Shown piece after piece: positions 29,952 to 39,298 of a stretch of DNA of 64,000 bases. The translations under genes and the position numbers were made by a program. Position 1 is the stretch's first letter. The number at the start of each line of letters is the position of its first letter. Under the pieces are notes generated by a model. It did no database searches and was not told where the DNA came from. It worked only from the letters and a program-made list of their open reading frames with translations. Source of the stretch: Duncaniella dubosii (GTDB lineage: Bacteria; Bacteroidota; Bacteroidia; Bacteroidales; Muribaculaceae); NCBI RefSeq assembly GCF_004803915.1, contig NZ_CP039396.1, forward strand, positions 2,666,001 to 2,730,000, given 5' to 3'.

Positions 29952-30323
29952 ATGAAACAAGAAGAACTGACATTCAATGACCTGCCGGCAGTGGTAGGCG
30001 AATTGTGCAACCGGATTGCAAGTATGGAAAATCTGCTGACGGAAAGACTTTCCAAGCAGCACGAAGTCAAAGAGAACACGCACGTACCCATGACCGTGCA
30101 GGAGGCTTGCGCCTATCTCAAAATGCCGTTATCGACCTTCTATTACAAAGTCAAAAAGGACGATATTCCGGTTATCAAACAAGGGAAGCATCTCTACATC
30201 TATCGGGACGAATTAGACAAATGGCTGGAATCCTCCCGAAAGAATCCGGCTCCGCAAAGTTTCGAGGAAGAGAATGAGGCTATGCTCGCTTCCCATCGCC
30301 GTAAACCGAACGCTAAAAACTAG
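29952..30323 (+). CDS. Excisionase-like helix-turn-helix protein
   Basis: A 123-residue protein with an N-terminal coiled segment (residues 1-45) and an excisionase-family winged HTH at about 50-95: MTVQEACAYLKMPLSTFYYK, then VIKQGKHLYIYRDELDKWL. Such proteins stand just before the ATPase and mob genes in Bacteroides mobilizable transposons and help regulation or excision. The next gene begins 2 nt after its stop but is cut by IS66. Confidence 0.83.
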   Translation: MKQEELTFNDLPAVVGELCNRIASMENLLTERLSKQHEVKENTHVPMTVQEACAYLKMPLSTFYYKVKKDDIPVIKQGKHLYIYRDELDKWLESSRKNPAPQSFEEENEAMLASHRRKPNAKN

Positions 30324-30325
30324 GA

Positions 30326-30348
30326 ATGATGGAGAAGGCGGACAATAC
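30326..30348 (+). pseudogene. Start of ATPase gene, cut by IS66 copy 1
   Basis: Only MMEKADN and part of the next codon remain of an ORF starting directly after the HTH gene. The rest resumes beyond the IS at 32919 but not at the matching codon: IS66 copy 1 lacks a target duplication, and the 3' fragment begins after the expected P-loop region. A stretch encoding the N-terminus including Walker A was therefore lost at the insertion. Confidence 0.6.
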
Positions 30349-30373
30349 GTACAACCATCCGCGATAGCATATT

Positions 30374-30405
30374 GACGAACTCCGAAAGAGAGTTGTATCT
30401 TTGTC
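30374..30405 (+). promoter_or_regulatory. IS66 tnpABC promoter (copy 1)
   Basis: TTG at 30374-30376, a 21-bp spacer and TATCTTTG at 30398-30405. Because the promoter overlaps the TTG at 30401, the start codon of tnpA is the ATG at 30419. The same promoter is in copy 2 at 36814-36845. Confidence 0.6.
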
Positions 30406-30418
30406 GACAAAAAGAATC

Positions 30419-30835
30419 ATGGGTTATAACAAGTCTTTGTCCGATGTCTATTCAGAGACATGGACGCGTTACAAGAATCAATGCGAGACAGACGGCTATA
30501 TCGCATTGAACCGTTTCTGTGCCGGTACCGGCGTCAACGTCCAGCGGCTTTATGAGTGGCTTCGGCGCCGCAAAATCAGCATAAGCGATTATCAACGCAG
30601 TCTGCCGGAGAGACCGGATTCGTCGCGGGAAGGTGGCGGGCCGTTATTCCGGGAGGTTAAGGTTCCCGGTATTCAGGTTGCGGATGAGAGCCGGGATGTC
30701 GGTGCCACCAGTGTCGTGCGTGACGTGCACATCGAACTCGGTTGGGGCCGAGGCGTGAGTCTGGGAGAGATAAGCGCGGAGGGGCTGGCGCTTCTGGTGG
30801 ATGTCATGACACGCAGGAGTGATGTGGAGTCTTGA
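30419..30835 (+). CDS. tnpA: IS66 accessory protein TnpA (copy 1)
   Basis: Small first protein of three-gene IS66 elements, required for transposition though its exact role is unclear. It contains an HTH-like region (ALNRFCAGTGVNVQRLYEWL) and a basic patch. The start at ATG 30419 follows the promoter position. Its end overlaps tnpB by 17 nt, consistent with translational coupling. Confidence 0.83.
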   Translation: MGYNKSLSDVYSETWTRYKNQCETDGYIALNRFCAGTGVNVQRLYEWLRRRKISISDYQRSLPERPDSSREGGGPLFREVKVPGIQVADESRDVGATSVVRDVHIELGWGRGVSLGEISAEGLALLVDVMTRRSDVES

Positions 30836-31178
30836 GGCGGATATGCGGCTCTGGGTATGCCGGCAGCCGGTATCGATGCGCTACGGCATCCGGGGTCTGG
30901 CCCAGATGGTGTGGTCGTGGAAGGGGCATTCTCCGGCATCGGGCGATGTGTATGTGTTTTTCTCAAAGGACCGCAAGACCATGAAGGCGTTGAAATGGGA
31001 TGGCGACGGATTTTTGATGTACACAAAAAGACTGTCGCGAGGCCGTTTCCGGGAGGTGCTCAAAAAGGGCGATGACGGCGTGCGCAGGCTCCAATGGGAC
31101 GATTTCTATATGCTGATGAGGGGCCTCACGCCTGTGAAGGTGATGGTCGAAAATCGCTTCAGAATGGCCGTAAAATAA
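30819..31178 (+). CDS. tnpB: IS66 accessory protein TnpB (copy 1)
   Basis: A 119-residue TnpB (IS66 Orf2) protein. Family blocks visible are GIRGLAQMVW, DVYVFFSKDRKTMKALKWDGDGF and RLSRGRF, followed by WDDFYMLMRGL. Known to be essential for IS66 transposition together with TnpA; it is not related to the TnpB nuclease of IS200/IS605. Overlaps tnpA by 17 nt. Confidence 0.92.
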   Translation: MMWSLEADMRLWVCRQPVSMRYGIRGLAQMVWSWKGHSPASGDVYVFFSKDRKTMKALKWDGDGFLMYTKRLSRGRFREVLKKGDDGVRRLQWDDFYMLMRGLTPVKVMVENRFRMAVK

Positions 31179-31256
31179 GGCTTAATAATTTGTTAATCAA
31201 ATAAATAAATGGCGTGGAAAGTTGCAAATGTCAGATATTTTTTGTAACTTTACACC

Positions 31257-32858
31257 ATGAAAAAGAACGAGTTGATAGAGTTTCTGCAACGTCAGATCGA
31301 GTTCCTTCAAGGGCGGCTCGACGAGGCGTTGGCCTCTGTCAGCTCGCTTACTTTATCCAATGAAAAGCTGCAGTCGACCAACGAGAAGCTTGTGGCGACT
31401 GTAGATGAACTGCGCAAGCAAATGGCCTCAATGGAGGAGGCTATGAAAGGCAAAAGTGCGGAACTGAGCAAAGAGAAAGCCGCGCGTCAGGCAGTGCAGC
31501 GTCTGCAGGGCTCGCCGTCGGAGCGTCAGAAGAAACCGGTGACGACTCCTGCCACATCCGAAACTCGACAGCAGAAGCCAGAGAAGAAACGTACCAACAA
31601 CGGCGCCAAAAGGAAGACGCATCCGGAGTGTGAGGTGGAGACCATTATAGTGGAGCCTGACAGTCCGGACTTCAATCCCGAGGCGGCGACGTTTATCGGC
31701 GAGTGCGATGTCGTGCGCTACGTCATGGAGCCGATGCGCTTCAAAAAAATTATCTACAAGGTCAGAAAATACGTGCAGGACGAGAAAATATACAAAGGTT
31801 CCGCACCCGCCACACCGCTGCTTAACTCGCAGTATACATCTTCCTTCATAGCCGGACTCGCCGAGCTACGCTATCTCCACTGCATGCCACTTGAAAATGC
31901 TGTCGAATACTTCCGTGCCCACGGCTTCGACCTTGACAAAGGCACCGCACAGAAGCTCGTAAGTAAGGTAAGGGTACATCTGGAAAATCTATACAAGGCG
32001 CTGGGTCAGGCAATAGTCGCGGACAATTATATCTGCGGTGACGAGACCTATCAGAAAGTGCGGCTGCAGGTGGCAACTCCTTCGGGAAGAAAGATCAAGA
32101 AAGGCTACATATGGGTGTTCGTCGGCATGACAACCGGGCTTGTGTACTTCTTCTATGACGACGGCTCCCGCTCGGCCGAAGTCTTCGAGCAACACATAAA
32201 AGGCTTCAACGGAGCCTTCCAGTGCGACTATTACTCGGGATACCGGCATATCGGAATCGGTGGGATGAGCGGGATAAAACGCTTGCCATGCCTGCAGCAC
32301 ATCAAGCGAAAGTTTCTCGATCTGAAAGACAATCCAAAGGCGCAGGAAATAGCAAAGCTCTTCGGACTCCTTTACCACTTCGAGCATCAGCACCGCATAG
32401 GCAAAGACGGATGGACGGCGGGAAAGCACCTTGAGTGGAGACAACGATACTCCAAGGTGATGCTCGAGAAAATCCGCATGAGACTGACAGCAGTCAAAGA
32501 CCGCATCGGCGTGCCACCCGACGACCCGCTGCTCGCCGCCACCGAACATGCACTCAAACAATGGGACGAGATACCACGCATCTTTGCCTCACCCACCTAC
32601 AGACTCGACAACAACGAAGTCGAGCGAATCAACCGCTACATATCCCTGACCCGTCGCCGACTTACAATCGGCTCCCACTCCGGAGCCGAAGCCGCCGCCC
32701 TGTACCACTCTCTTGCGATCACCTGCCACCGCTGCGGAGTCAACGTCTTCGACTACTTCTGCGACATAATCGACCGATGTGCCGCATGGCCGCCAAACAC
32801 CCCGATCGAAAAATACCGCGACCTGCTTCCCGACCGCTGGAAACTCTCACAAAAATAG
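31257..32858 (+). CDS. tnpC: IS66 transposase TnpC (copy 1)
   Basis: DDE transposase of 533 residues. N-terminal coiled coil (1-85), a Lys-rich linker, then the DDE core with candidate acidic residues in CGDETYQKV, CDYYSGYRH and NNEVERINRY. The family zinc-finger position is replaced by a short linker. It looks complete; the reading frame is undamaged and identical in copy 2. Confidence 0.93.
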   Translation: MKKNELIEFLQRQIEFLQGRLDEALASVSSLTLSNEKLQSTNEKLVATVDELRKQMASMEEAMKGKSAELSKEKAARQAVQRLQGSPSERQKKPVTTPATSETRQQKPEKKRTNNGAKRKTHPECEVETIIVEPDSPDFNPEAATFIGECDVVRYVMEPMRFKKIIYKVRKYVQDEKIYKGSAPATPLLNSQYTSSFIAGLAELRYLHCMPLENAVEYFRAHGFDLDKGTAQKLVSKVRVHLENLYKALGQAIVADNYICGDETYQKVRLQVATPSGRKIKKGYIWVFVGMTTGLVYFFYDDGSRSAEVFEQHIKGFNGAFQCDYYSGYRHIGIGGMSGIKRLPCLQHIKRKFLDLKDNPKAQEIAKLFGLLYHFEHQHRIGKDGWTAGKHLEWRQRYSKVMLEKIRMRLTAVKDRIGVPPDDPLLAATEHALKQWDEIPRIFASPTYRLDNNEVERINRYISLTRRRLTIGSHSGAEAAALYHSLAITCHRCGVNVFDYFCDIIDRCAAWPPNTPIEKYRDLLPDRWKLSQK

Positions 32859-32887
32859 CCGCCCAAAACCTGGACGGCTATTTTTTT
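32857..32887 (+). terminator. Terminator of IS66 tnpC (copy 1)
   Basis: Stem AGCCGCCC (32857-32864) against GGACGGCT (32872-32879), one mismatch, then seven or more T. The same structure lies at 39297-39327 in copy 2. Confidence 0.75.
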
Positions 32888-32918
32888 AAGCTATACCTGC
32901 TGTCGCGGACGGTTGTAC

Positions 32919-33748
32919 GTTCTATGTTCCCTGAAAACAAGCGGAAGATTCTGTATATCGACACGGAACAGGGGCAGCATCATTGCCAGTTGGTATTGAA
33001 ACGTATCTTGCGTTTGGCGGGACTACCGGACGATGAGAAGCCGGATAATCTGCTCATGCTGTCTCTGCGCAAGTTCGCCCCAAAGATACGCATGTTGATA
33101 GTCGAAGAAGCCATCGGCACAATACCGAATTTGGGATTGGTCATTGTAGATGGCATCCGTGACTTCCTTTATGACATCAATTCGTCCAGTGAATCCACCG
33201 ACATCATCTCCAAATTCATGCAATGGACGGACGACAGGCAGATTCATATCCATACCGTCCTGCATCAGAACAAGAATGATGAACACGCACGTGGGCACAT
33301 CGGCACGGAGCTTAACAACAAGGCTGAAACCATCATGCAGGTCGAGGTGGATAAAGAGGACAAAAACATAAGTATGGTCGAAGCCGTACATATCCGTGAC
33401 CGGGAATTTGAGCCTTTCGCATTCCGCATAAACGAGGAGGTACTGCCCGAACCGGTAGAGTTTTATCTGCCCAAAGAGAAGAAGGTCGGGCGACCAATCA
33501 AAGAACCGTTCGATCCGTACAGGGAGATTCCGGAAAGCGTACATCGCGCAGCATTGGATGCCGCTTTTGCCAATGGCAATATCGGCAGTTACGATGAGTA
33601 TCTGGAACGTTTAAAAGAGGGTTACGGATTGCAGAATGTAAAGCTCGGTCACAACAAGGCGGTCAAAGTTGCCACCTTTGTCAGCAACAAGCGGATGGTG
33701 ATAAAAAAAGGGAAAGAGTATGCCTTCAATCCTGAATACCACTATTAG
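32919..33748 (+). pseudogene. AAA/RepA-like ATPase of the mobilizable element, 3' fragment
   Basis: The C-terminal 276 residues of a DNA-mobilization ATPase. KILYIDTEQGQHH resembles the strand after the P-loop in RecA/RepA-like ATPases, and LVIVDGIRDFL is a Walker B-type strand, followed by HTVLHQNKNDEHARGHIGTEL. The part with Walker A is absent, so the enzyme cannot bind ATP normally. A fusion frame from IS66 reads into it but has no credible start. In intact elements this gene directly follows the HTH gene, as the leftover MMEKADN at 30326 shows. Confidence 0.75.
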
Positions 33749-33783
33749 ATTAGCGGTGTGCAAGAATTGACACTCCCCATCTA

Positions 33784-33828
33784 ACTTTACTTTATTGCCG
33801 GGGGGTATATATAAGAATAAAGCAAAGT
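33784..33828. other. Candidate oriT inverted repeat before mobC
   Basis: ACTTTACTTTATT (33784-33796) and AATAAAGCAAAGT (33816-33828) form 13-bp arms with one mismatch around a loop with GCCGGGGGG and TATATATA. It lies in the 345-bp gap 33749-34093 between the ATPase remnant and mobC, where oriT is expected. A near-copy occurs at 60927-60971. Function is inferred from position and structure. Confidence 0.4.
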
Positions 33829-34093
33829 CAGCAGGAAGACATCGTGTGAGATATTCATGCTCTCCCCTCTTTTAGAGACTTATATCACCTTACGTTTCCT
33901 GTCTGATTGCCTGCTCGCTATACGCATCCGATAGGACGTGTCGGGAAGCATCAACAGGTAACTGTTGCGAGATATGCCAAGGTATAACCTCACTGCGTTA
34001 CGGTTTTACATTGGCGCTCTCGCCTGCTCAGTTCCTTTGCCGGTGCGGTACTCGCAAGCTCGCACCTATTCAACCATTATAAAAACGATTCAA

Positions 34094-34513
34094 ATGAAAG
34101 AAGATATTGAAAATACATCGGATTCCTCGAAAGAGACAAGAAATGTCTTCATCGGGGCGAAAGTTACTCCTACCCAGAAGGAGTATATAAAATCTCTGGC
34201 TGCAAAATGCGGTATGACTGTAAGCGATTACCTATTGTCGTGTGCGTATAACTTCAAACCCAAAGCAAGGCTCACGAAAGAAGAAGCTGCACTGTTGCAG
34301 AATCTGGACGATTGTCGGTCTGATCTCGTAAAATACACCTCCGCACTGCACGGAATGTCCACAAAGCAACGTGTGGCAATGTTCAATCAGATTCCGTTCA
34401 TGGTCGGCTGGCTCAAGGAACTTGGCAATGTAGCCGAAAGTGTCTGCCAGTTCCTGAATGCTATAAAAGAGAAAAACAAGATTCCGTCTAACCCTCAATC
34501 TGAAGAAGAATGA
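34094..34513 (+). CDS. mobC: MobC-like relaxosome accessory protein
   Basis: A 139-residue protein with a ribbon-helix-helix-like N-terminus (VFIGAKVTPTQKEYIKSLAA, then CGMTVSDYLLSCA) and a helical C-terminus, as in MobC proteins that bind oriT and help the relaxase melt it. ATG at 34094 is preferred; the frame upstream (from 33965) reads non-protein-like sequence. Its stop overlaps the relaxase start in ATGA (34510-34513), so the two are translationally coupled. Confidence 0.8.
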   Translation: MKEDIENTSDSSKETRNVFIGAKVTPTQKEYIKSLAAKCGMTVSDYLLSCAYNFKPKARLTKEEAALLQNLDDCRSDLVKYTSALHGMSTKQRVAMFNQIPFMVGWLKELGNVAESVCQFLNAIKEKNKIPSNPQSEEE

Positions 34514-35163
34514 TTTCAAAAGCCAAAGCCATATCGCACGGAATAAACGATATCCGTTACATTACCGGCGAATCACAGCACAAGAAACATCCGGAAAAAA
34601 TCTATCGGGTATTGGACAATCTGTTGCCCTCTGAACCGGATGCTATGGGGACATGGAACTCCATGCAGTTGACCCTATCACAACACCGTCCGATAAAGAA
34701 CTCCGTTATCAGAATCGAACTGAGTCCATCGCCCGAACATACCCGATTCTATGACATTGAGGACTGGCAAAAGCTCTGGCAAGAGTTCGCCGAGGAGTTC
34801 GACAAACAAATGATTACCGGCAAGGACGGAAAAGTCCGTTCCTGCCCGACCAATTTAGCAAACAGCAAATACACGGTTTGGTTGCATACGGAATCCAAAG
34901 GCGAAGTACCCCACCTCCATGCTGCGGTCTGTCGTTTGGATGAAGATGGCAATATCAATAACGACCATAACATTCATCTTCGGGCGCAACATGCCGCCGA
35001 GCGAGTGGCAAAGAAACGAGGATGGACGACTGCGGCGCAAATCCGAAATCGCAACATTCCACAGGTGAACCGGGACTGCATGAAGGCGTTGAAAGCAATG
35101 CCATTATGGTCATGGGATGAGTACAAAAAATGCCCTTGCCCTGAAAGGCTACGTCGTGCATGA
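34510..35163 (+). pseudogene. Relaxase (mobilization nuclease), frameshifted: N-terminal part
   Basis: N-terminal catalytic half of a Bacteroides-type relaxase that would nick oriT and pilot the strand. VPHLHAAVCR supplies an HxH pair typical of HUH nucleases; the candidate tyrosine lies in the N-terminal region. After WSWDEYK the frame enters CPCPERLRRA and stops. Removing one A from the A6 run at 35125-35130 restores EYKNALALKGYVVHE and joins the next fragment, for about 401 residues in all. As sequenced the protein loses its C-terminal half. Confidence 0.78.
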
Positions 35164-35716
35164 ACGAGAGGACAAGCAAGGTGTTCTCCGTGGATATGCG
35201 CTCGTGCATGGGAATACCAAATACAAGGCTTCCGAATTGGGAGTCGGCAGAAATTTTATGATCTCGAAACTTCCTACAACATGGAAGAAACTACACCACC
35301 AGTCAACGGCCACCATTAGGAGCAATACTCCGCAAGCCATCCAACAATCAGCAGAGCATAAGGCTGCTCCAATAGACTATACCCAATATCGCACAGACCT
35401 TCCGGACATGATTCCCTATACCCTTACCCATGAAGGCAAGGAACACCGATTCTATATTCCAGGAAAAGTGCTTGACTGTTTCAATGACGAGTTTGATTAC
35501 AGATTTGTTGCCAATAGTCAAGAGCTTACCGATATGGCGGTAGCTATTTTTGTCGGACTGCTTTATACGCCGAATGTAGCAACCGGTGGAGGTGGCGGAG
35601 GTTCGCAAAGCGACCTTCCGTGGAGAGACAAGGACGATTTGCAATGGGCTCGCAGATGCGCTCGTGCAGCCAGTCATTCGTTAGGAAAGAAAACAAAAAC
35701 AGGACTAAAACGATAA
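35117..35716 (+). pseudogene. Relaxase C-terminal part
   Basis: Continuation of the relaxase in the +1 frame. It contains KGYVVHEREDKQGVLRGYAL, then SKLPTTWKKLHH and a Gly-rich tail. The ATG at 35117 lies within the N-terminal part and lacks a ribosome-binding site, so independent translation is unlikely. The lesion is at an A-run. Confidence 0.75.
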
Positions 35717-35720
35717 GCCT

Positions 35721-36248
35721 ATGAAAAAGAAATTCGATTTTTCCGCTGAGATGAGTGAAGCGGAATCCATAAAATCCATTCCCAAGAATGAATATCTGGA
35801 GGAAGAGAAACGGCTACTCAAAGTGAACGTAAAGGAACTTGCCAGCCTGAATGACAACGTGCATTACATGATTACAAATCTGGTAAATCTGCTCGAATTT
35901 CTACGGGAGTACAAAGTAGCTATTGCACAGCAGACAAAAGAGGAAGCCGAGAAATTCGGGCAAATAGTCCTTGATAAGTTCCTTCATCAAATTCAAGACA
36001 AATGTAATGAAACTGAACGAAATATCCGTAAGGCTGATGGGTATATTTTCATACCATATACGACATTTTATATCTTGATTATCATACTGGTTGCCTTATC
36101 TTCTTTTTTCGCCAGCATCATGATAGCAAATGCAGAGATTTTGTATTCGGCATTGATTTGGAAAGCAGTTTTATGGACTGTCCTAATTGTCGTGGCTGGA
36201 ATTACTACAATGATACTTCTATCGAAGGTATTGAATAAGTCCAAATAG
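35721..36248 (+). CDS. Mobilization-operon membrane protein, unknown function
   Basis: A 175-residue protein starting 4 nt after the relaxase stop. Residues 20-105 form a long helical, probably coiled-coil region; two hydrophobic segments follow (YTTFYILIIILVALSSFFAS and ALIWKAVLWTVLIVVAGITTMIL) with a short charged tail. The layout is that of small membrane proteins found at the end of Bacteroides mob operons. I cannot assign a function. Confidence 0.62.
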   Translation: MKKKFDFSAEMSEAESIKSIPKNEYLEEEKRLLKVNVKELASLNDNVHYMITNLVNLLEFLREYKVAIAQQTKEEAEKFGQIVLDKFLHQIQDKCNETERNIRKADGYIFIPYTTFYILIIILVALSSFFASIMIANAEILYSALIWKAVLWTVLIVVAGITTMILLSKVLNKSK

Positions 36249-36260
36249 CAAATTATACAG

Positions 36261-36309
36261 AGCAACGAGTCTTAAACCTAGAAATCAGGATTGAAACTCG
36301 TTGCTTTTT
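36261..36309 (+). terminator. Terminator of the mob operon
   Basis: Perfect 10-bp arms AGCAACGAGT (36261-36270) and ACTCGTTGCT (36296-36305) followed by a T-run. The loop is long (25 nt). Confidence 0.7.
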
Positions 36310-36413
36310 ACTTCCATATCATTCTATACAACAGTTCGGTAATTTTTGAGCAGGCATAGCTGTATCGCACTGATACACAATAGTTTGCTTCGATATTGAA
36401 TTATTGTTGTATC

Positions 36414-36788
36414 TTATTGATATTCAATTGAATATGCAAATTTTACCGAACTATTGTCTATATCTAAAGGTAGCAGATTACCATCACTGAATCGGTCAAA
36501 GTCGGATTGGAACAGTCTGTCTTGAATAATCCTGTACTTTTCAAACTCCGTTTCCGCGAACTCTTTGGCAAATTCGGCTGACACGTTTCCGCTATCCTGT
36601 AATATCGGAAGTTCTGCCACATCAATGAATTTGTCAATACGTTTTGCCCAATCCTCCATTGTCATTGGAATGTGACGTTTGGCCATATTTTCTGCCATAT
36701 CAAGGGATGCATTGACTATTCTGCCCATCTCCTCCAATTCGTTTTCTCGCAAATAGTTTTTTGCAACAGATACATCTGTTTTGACAAT
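36414..36788 (-). pseudogene. rhuM: RhuM-family protein, 3' part, split by IS66 copy 2
   Basis: C-terminal part of a RhuM (virulence/Fic-neighbour) family protein: TDVSVAKNYLRENELEEM, then RHIPMTMEDWAKRIDKFID. It is read from the IS end at 36788 to the stop at 36414. Removing the IS and one target copy joins it in frame to the N-terminal part, giving KIVKTDVSVAKNYL and 353 residues. Confidence 0.87.
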
Positions 36789-36858
36789 GTACAACCATCC
36801 GCGATAGCATATTGACGAACTCCGAAAGAGAGTTGTATCTTTGTCGACAAAAAGAATC

Positions 36859-37275
36859 ATGGGTTATAACAAGTCTTTGTCCGATGTCTATTCAGAGACA
36901 TGGACGCGTTACAAGAATCAATGCGAGACAGACGGCTATATCGCATTGAACCGTTTCTGTGCCGGTACCGGCGTCAACGTCCAGCGGCTTTATGAGTGGC
37001 TTCGGCGCCGCAAAATCAGCATAAGCGATTATCAACGCAGTCTGCCGGAGAGACCGGATTCGTCGCGGGAAGGTGGCGGGCCGTTATTCCGGGAGGTTAA
37101 GGTTCCCGGTATTCAGGTTGCGGATGAGAGCCGGGATGTCGGTGCCACCAGTGTCGTGCGTGACGTGCACATCGAACTCGGTTGGGGCCGAGGCGTGAGT
37201 CTGGGAGAGATAAGCGCGGAGGGGCTGGCGCTTCTGGTGGATGTCATGACACGCAGGAGTGATGTGGAGTCTTGA
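36859..37275 (+). CDS. tnpA: IS66 accessory protein TnpA (copy 2)
   Basis: Identical to the copy 1 protein. The promoter (-7 box TATCTTTG at 36838-36845) and ATG at 36859 are the same relative to the element end. 17-nt overlap with tnpB. Confidence 0.83.
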   Translation: MGYNKSLSDVYSETWTRYKNQCETDGYIALNRFCAGTGVNVQRLYEWLRRRKISISDYQRSLPERPDSSREGGGPLFREVKVPGIQVADESRDVGATSVVRDVHIELGWGRGVSLGEISAEGLALLVDVMTRRSDVES

Positions 37276-37618
37276 GGCGGATATGCGGCTCTGGGTATGC
37301 CGGCAGCCGGTATCGATGCGCTACGGCATCCGGGGTCTGGCCCAGATGGTGTGGTCGTGGAAGGGGCATTCTCCGGCATCGGGCGATGTGTATGTGTTTT
37401 TCTCAAAGGACCGCAAGACCATGAAGGCGTTGAAATGGGATGGCGACGGATTTTTGATGTACACAAAAAGACTGTCGCGAGGCCGTTTCCGGGAGGTGCT
37501 CAAAAAGGGCGATGACGGCGTGCGCAGGCTCCAATGGGACGATTTCTATATGCTGATGAGGGGCCTCACGCCTGTGAAGGTGATGGTCGAAAATCGCTTC
37601 AGAATGGCCGTAAAATAA
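37259..37618 (+). CDS. tnpB: IS66 accessory protein TnpB (copy 2)
   Basis: Identical 119-residue IS66 Orf2 protein, coupled to tnpA by overlap and followed by a 78-bp gap before tnpC. The gap holds a second possible -7 box (TAACTTTA, just before tnpC), as in copy 1. Confidence 0.92.
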   Translation: MMWSLEADMRLWVCRQPVSMRYGIRGLAQMVWSWKGHSPASGDVYVFFSKDRKTMKALKWDGDGFLMYTKRLSRGRFREVLKKGDDGVRRLQWDDFYMLMRGLTPVKVMVENRFRMAVK

Positions 37619-37696
37619 GGCTTAATAATTTGTTAATCAAATAAATAAATGGCGTGGAAAGTTGCAAATGTCAGATATTTTTTGTAACTTTACACC

Positions 37697-39298
37697 ATGA
37701 AAAAGAACGAGTTGATAGAGTTTCTGCAACGTCAGATCGAGTTCCTTCAAGGGCGGCTCGACGAGGCGTTGGCCTCTGTCAGCTCGCTTACTTTATCCAA
37801 TGAAAAGCTGCAGTCGACCAACGAGAAGCTTGTGGCGACTGTAGATGAACTGCGCAAGCAAATGGCCTCAATGGAGGAGGCTATGAAAGGCAAAAGTGCG
37901 GAACTGAGCAAAGAGAAAGCCGCGCGTCAGGCAGTGCAGCGTCTGCAGGGCTCGCCGTCGGAGCGTCAGAAGAAACCGGTGACGACTCCTGCCACATCCG
38001 AAACTCGACAGCAGAAGCCAGAGAAGAAACGTACCAACAACGGCGCCAAAAGGAAGACGCATCCGGAGTGTGAGGTGGAGACCATTATAGTGGAGCCTGA
38101 CAGTCCGGACTTCAATCCCGAGGCGGCGACGTTTATCGGCGAGTGCGATGTCGTGCGCTACGTCATGGAGCCGATGCGCTTCAAAAAAATTATCTACAAG
38201 GTCAGAAAATACGTGCAGGACGAGAAAATATACAAAGGTTCCGCACCCGCCACACCGCTGCTTAACTCGCAGTATACATCTTCCTTCATAGCCGGACTCG
38301 CCGAGCTACGCTATCTCCACTGCATGCCACTTGAAAATGCTGTCGAATACTTCCGTGCCCACGGCTTCGACCTTGACAAAGGCACCGCACAGAAGCTCGT
38401 AAGTAAGGTAAGGGTACATCTGGAAAATCTATACAAGGCGCTGGGTCAGGCAATAGTCGCGGACAATTATATCTGCGGTGACGAGACCTATCAGAAAGTG
38501 CGGCTGCAGGTGGCAACTCCTTCGGGAAGAAAGATCAAGAAAGGCTACATATGGGTGTTCGTCGGCATGACAACCGGGCTTGTGTACTTCTTCTATGACG
38601 ACGGCTCCCGCTCGGCCGAAGTCTTCGAGCAACACATAAAAGGCTTCAACGGAGCCTTCCAGTGCGACTATTACTCGGGATACCGGCATATCGGAATCGG
38701 TGGGATGAGCGGGATAAAACGCTTGCCATGCCTGCAGCACATCAAGCGAAAGTTTCTCGATCTGAAAGACAATCCAAAGGCGCAGGAAATAGCAAAGCTC
38801 TTCGGACTCCTTTACCACTTCGAGCATCAGCACCGCATAGGCAAAGACGGATGGACGGCGGGAAAGCACCTTGAGTGGAGACAACGATACTCCAAGGTGA
38901 TGCTCGAGAAAATCCGCATGAGACTGACAGCAGTCAAAGACCGCATCGGCGTGCCACCCGACGACCCGCTGCTCGCCGCCACCGAACATGCACTCAAACA
39001 ATGGGACGAGATACCACGCATCTTTGCCTCACCCACCTACAGACTCGACAACAACGAAGTCGAGCGAATCAACCGCTACATATCCCTGACCCGTCGCCGA
39101 CTTACAATCGGCTCCCACTCCGGAGCCGAAGCCGCCGCCCTGTACCACTCTCTTGCGATCACCTGCCACCGCTGCGGAGTCAACGTCTTCGACTACTTCT
39201 GCGACATAATCGACCGATGTGCCGCATGGCCGCCAAACACCCCGATCGAAAAATACCGCGACCTGCTTCCCGACCGCTGGAAACTCTCACAAAAATAG
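37697..39298 (+). CDS. tnpC: IS66 transposase TnpC (copy 2)
   Basis: Identical to copy 1 TnpC: N-terminal coiled coil, Lys-rich linker and DDE core (DETYQKV, CDYYSGY, NNEVERINRY). With intact termini, tnpA and tnpB, this copy looks transposition-competent. Confidence 0.93.
   Translation: MKKNELIEFLQRQIEFLQGRLDEALASVSSLTLSNEKLQSTNEKLVATVDELRKQMASMEEAMKGKSAELSKEKAARQAVQRLQGSPSERQKKPVTTPATSETRQQKPEKKRTNNGAKRKTHPECEVETIIVEPDSPDFNPEAATFIGECDVVRYVMEPMRFKKIIYKVRKYVQDEKIYKGSAPATPLLNSQYTSSFIAGLAELRYLHCMPLENAVEYFRAHGFDLDKGTAQKLVSKVRVHLENLYKALGQAIVADNYICGDETYQKVRLQVATPSGRKIKKGYIWVFVGMTTGLVYFFYDDGSRSAEVFEQHIKGFNGAFQCDYYSGYRHIGIGGMSGIKRLPCLQHIKRKFLDLKDNPKAQEIAKLFGLLYHFEHQHRIGKDGWTAGKHLEWRQRYSKVMLEKIRMRLTAVKDRIGVPPDDPLLAATEHALKQWDEIPRIFASPTYRLDNNEVERINRYISLTRRRLTIGSHSGAEAAALYHSLAITCHRCGVNVFDYFCDIIDRCAAWPPNTPIEKYRDLLPDRWKLSQK

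Larger units (their letters stand above)
30349..32918 (+). mobile_element. IS66-family insertion sequence, copy 1
   Basis: A 2570-bp element with 21-bp terminal inverted repeats (30349-30369 and 32898-32918, 19 of 21 matching, tips GTACAACC/GGTTGTAC). It carries tnpA, tnpB and tnpC. By eye it is identical to copy 2 at 36789-39358, in the same direction. The flanks GACAATAC and GTTCTATG differ, so there is no 8-bp target duplication, a sign of adjacent deletion or recombination between copies. Confidence 0.93.

Noticed and set aside
31989..32561. 190-codon minus-strand ORF in tnpC
   Set aside because: Present in both IS66 copies only as the opposite-strand shadow of tnpC.
32435..33748. 437-codon plus-strand ORF starting inside IS66 tnpC
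   Set aside because: Its first part is an antisense-like shadow of tnpC in another frame; only the part after 32918 is real coding sequence, an ATPase fragment.
35117..35140. Programmed frameshift in the relaxase
   Set aside because: Joining needs a +1 (or -2) shift at A6 without a clear stimulator; a single extra base is the simpler reading.
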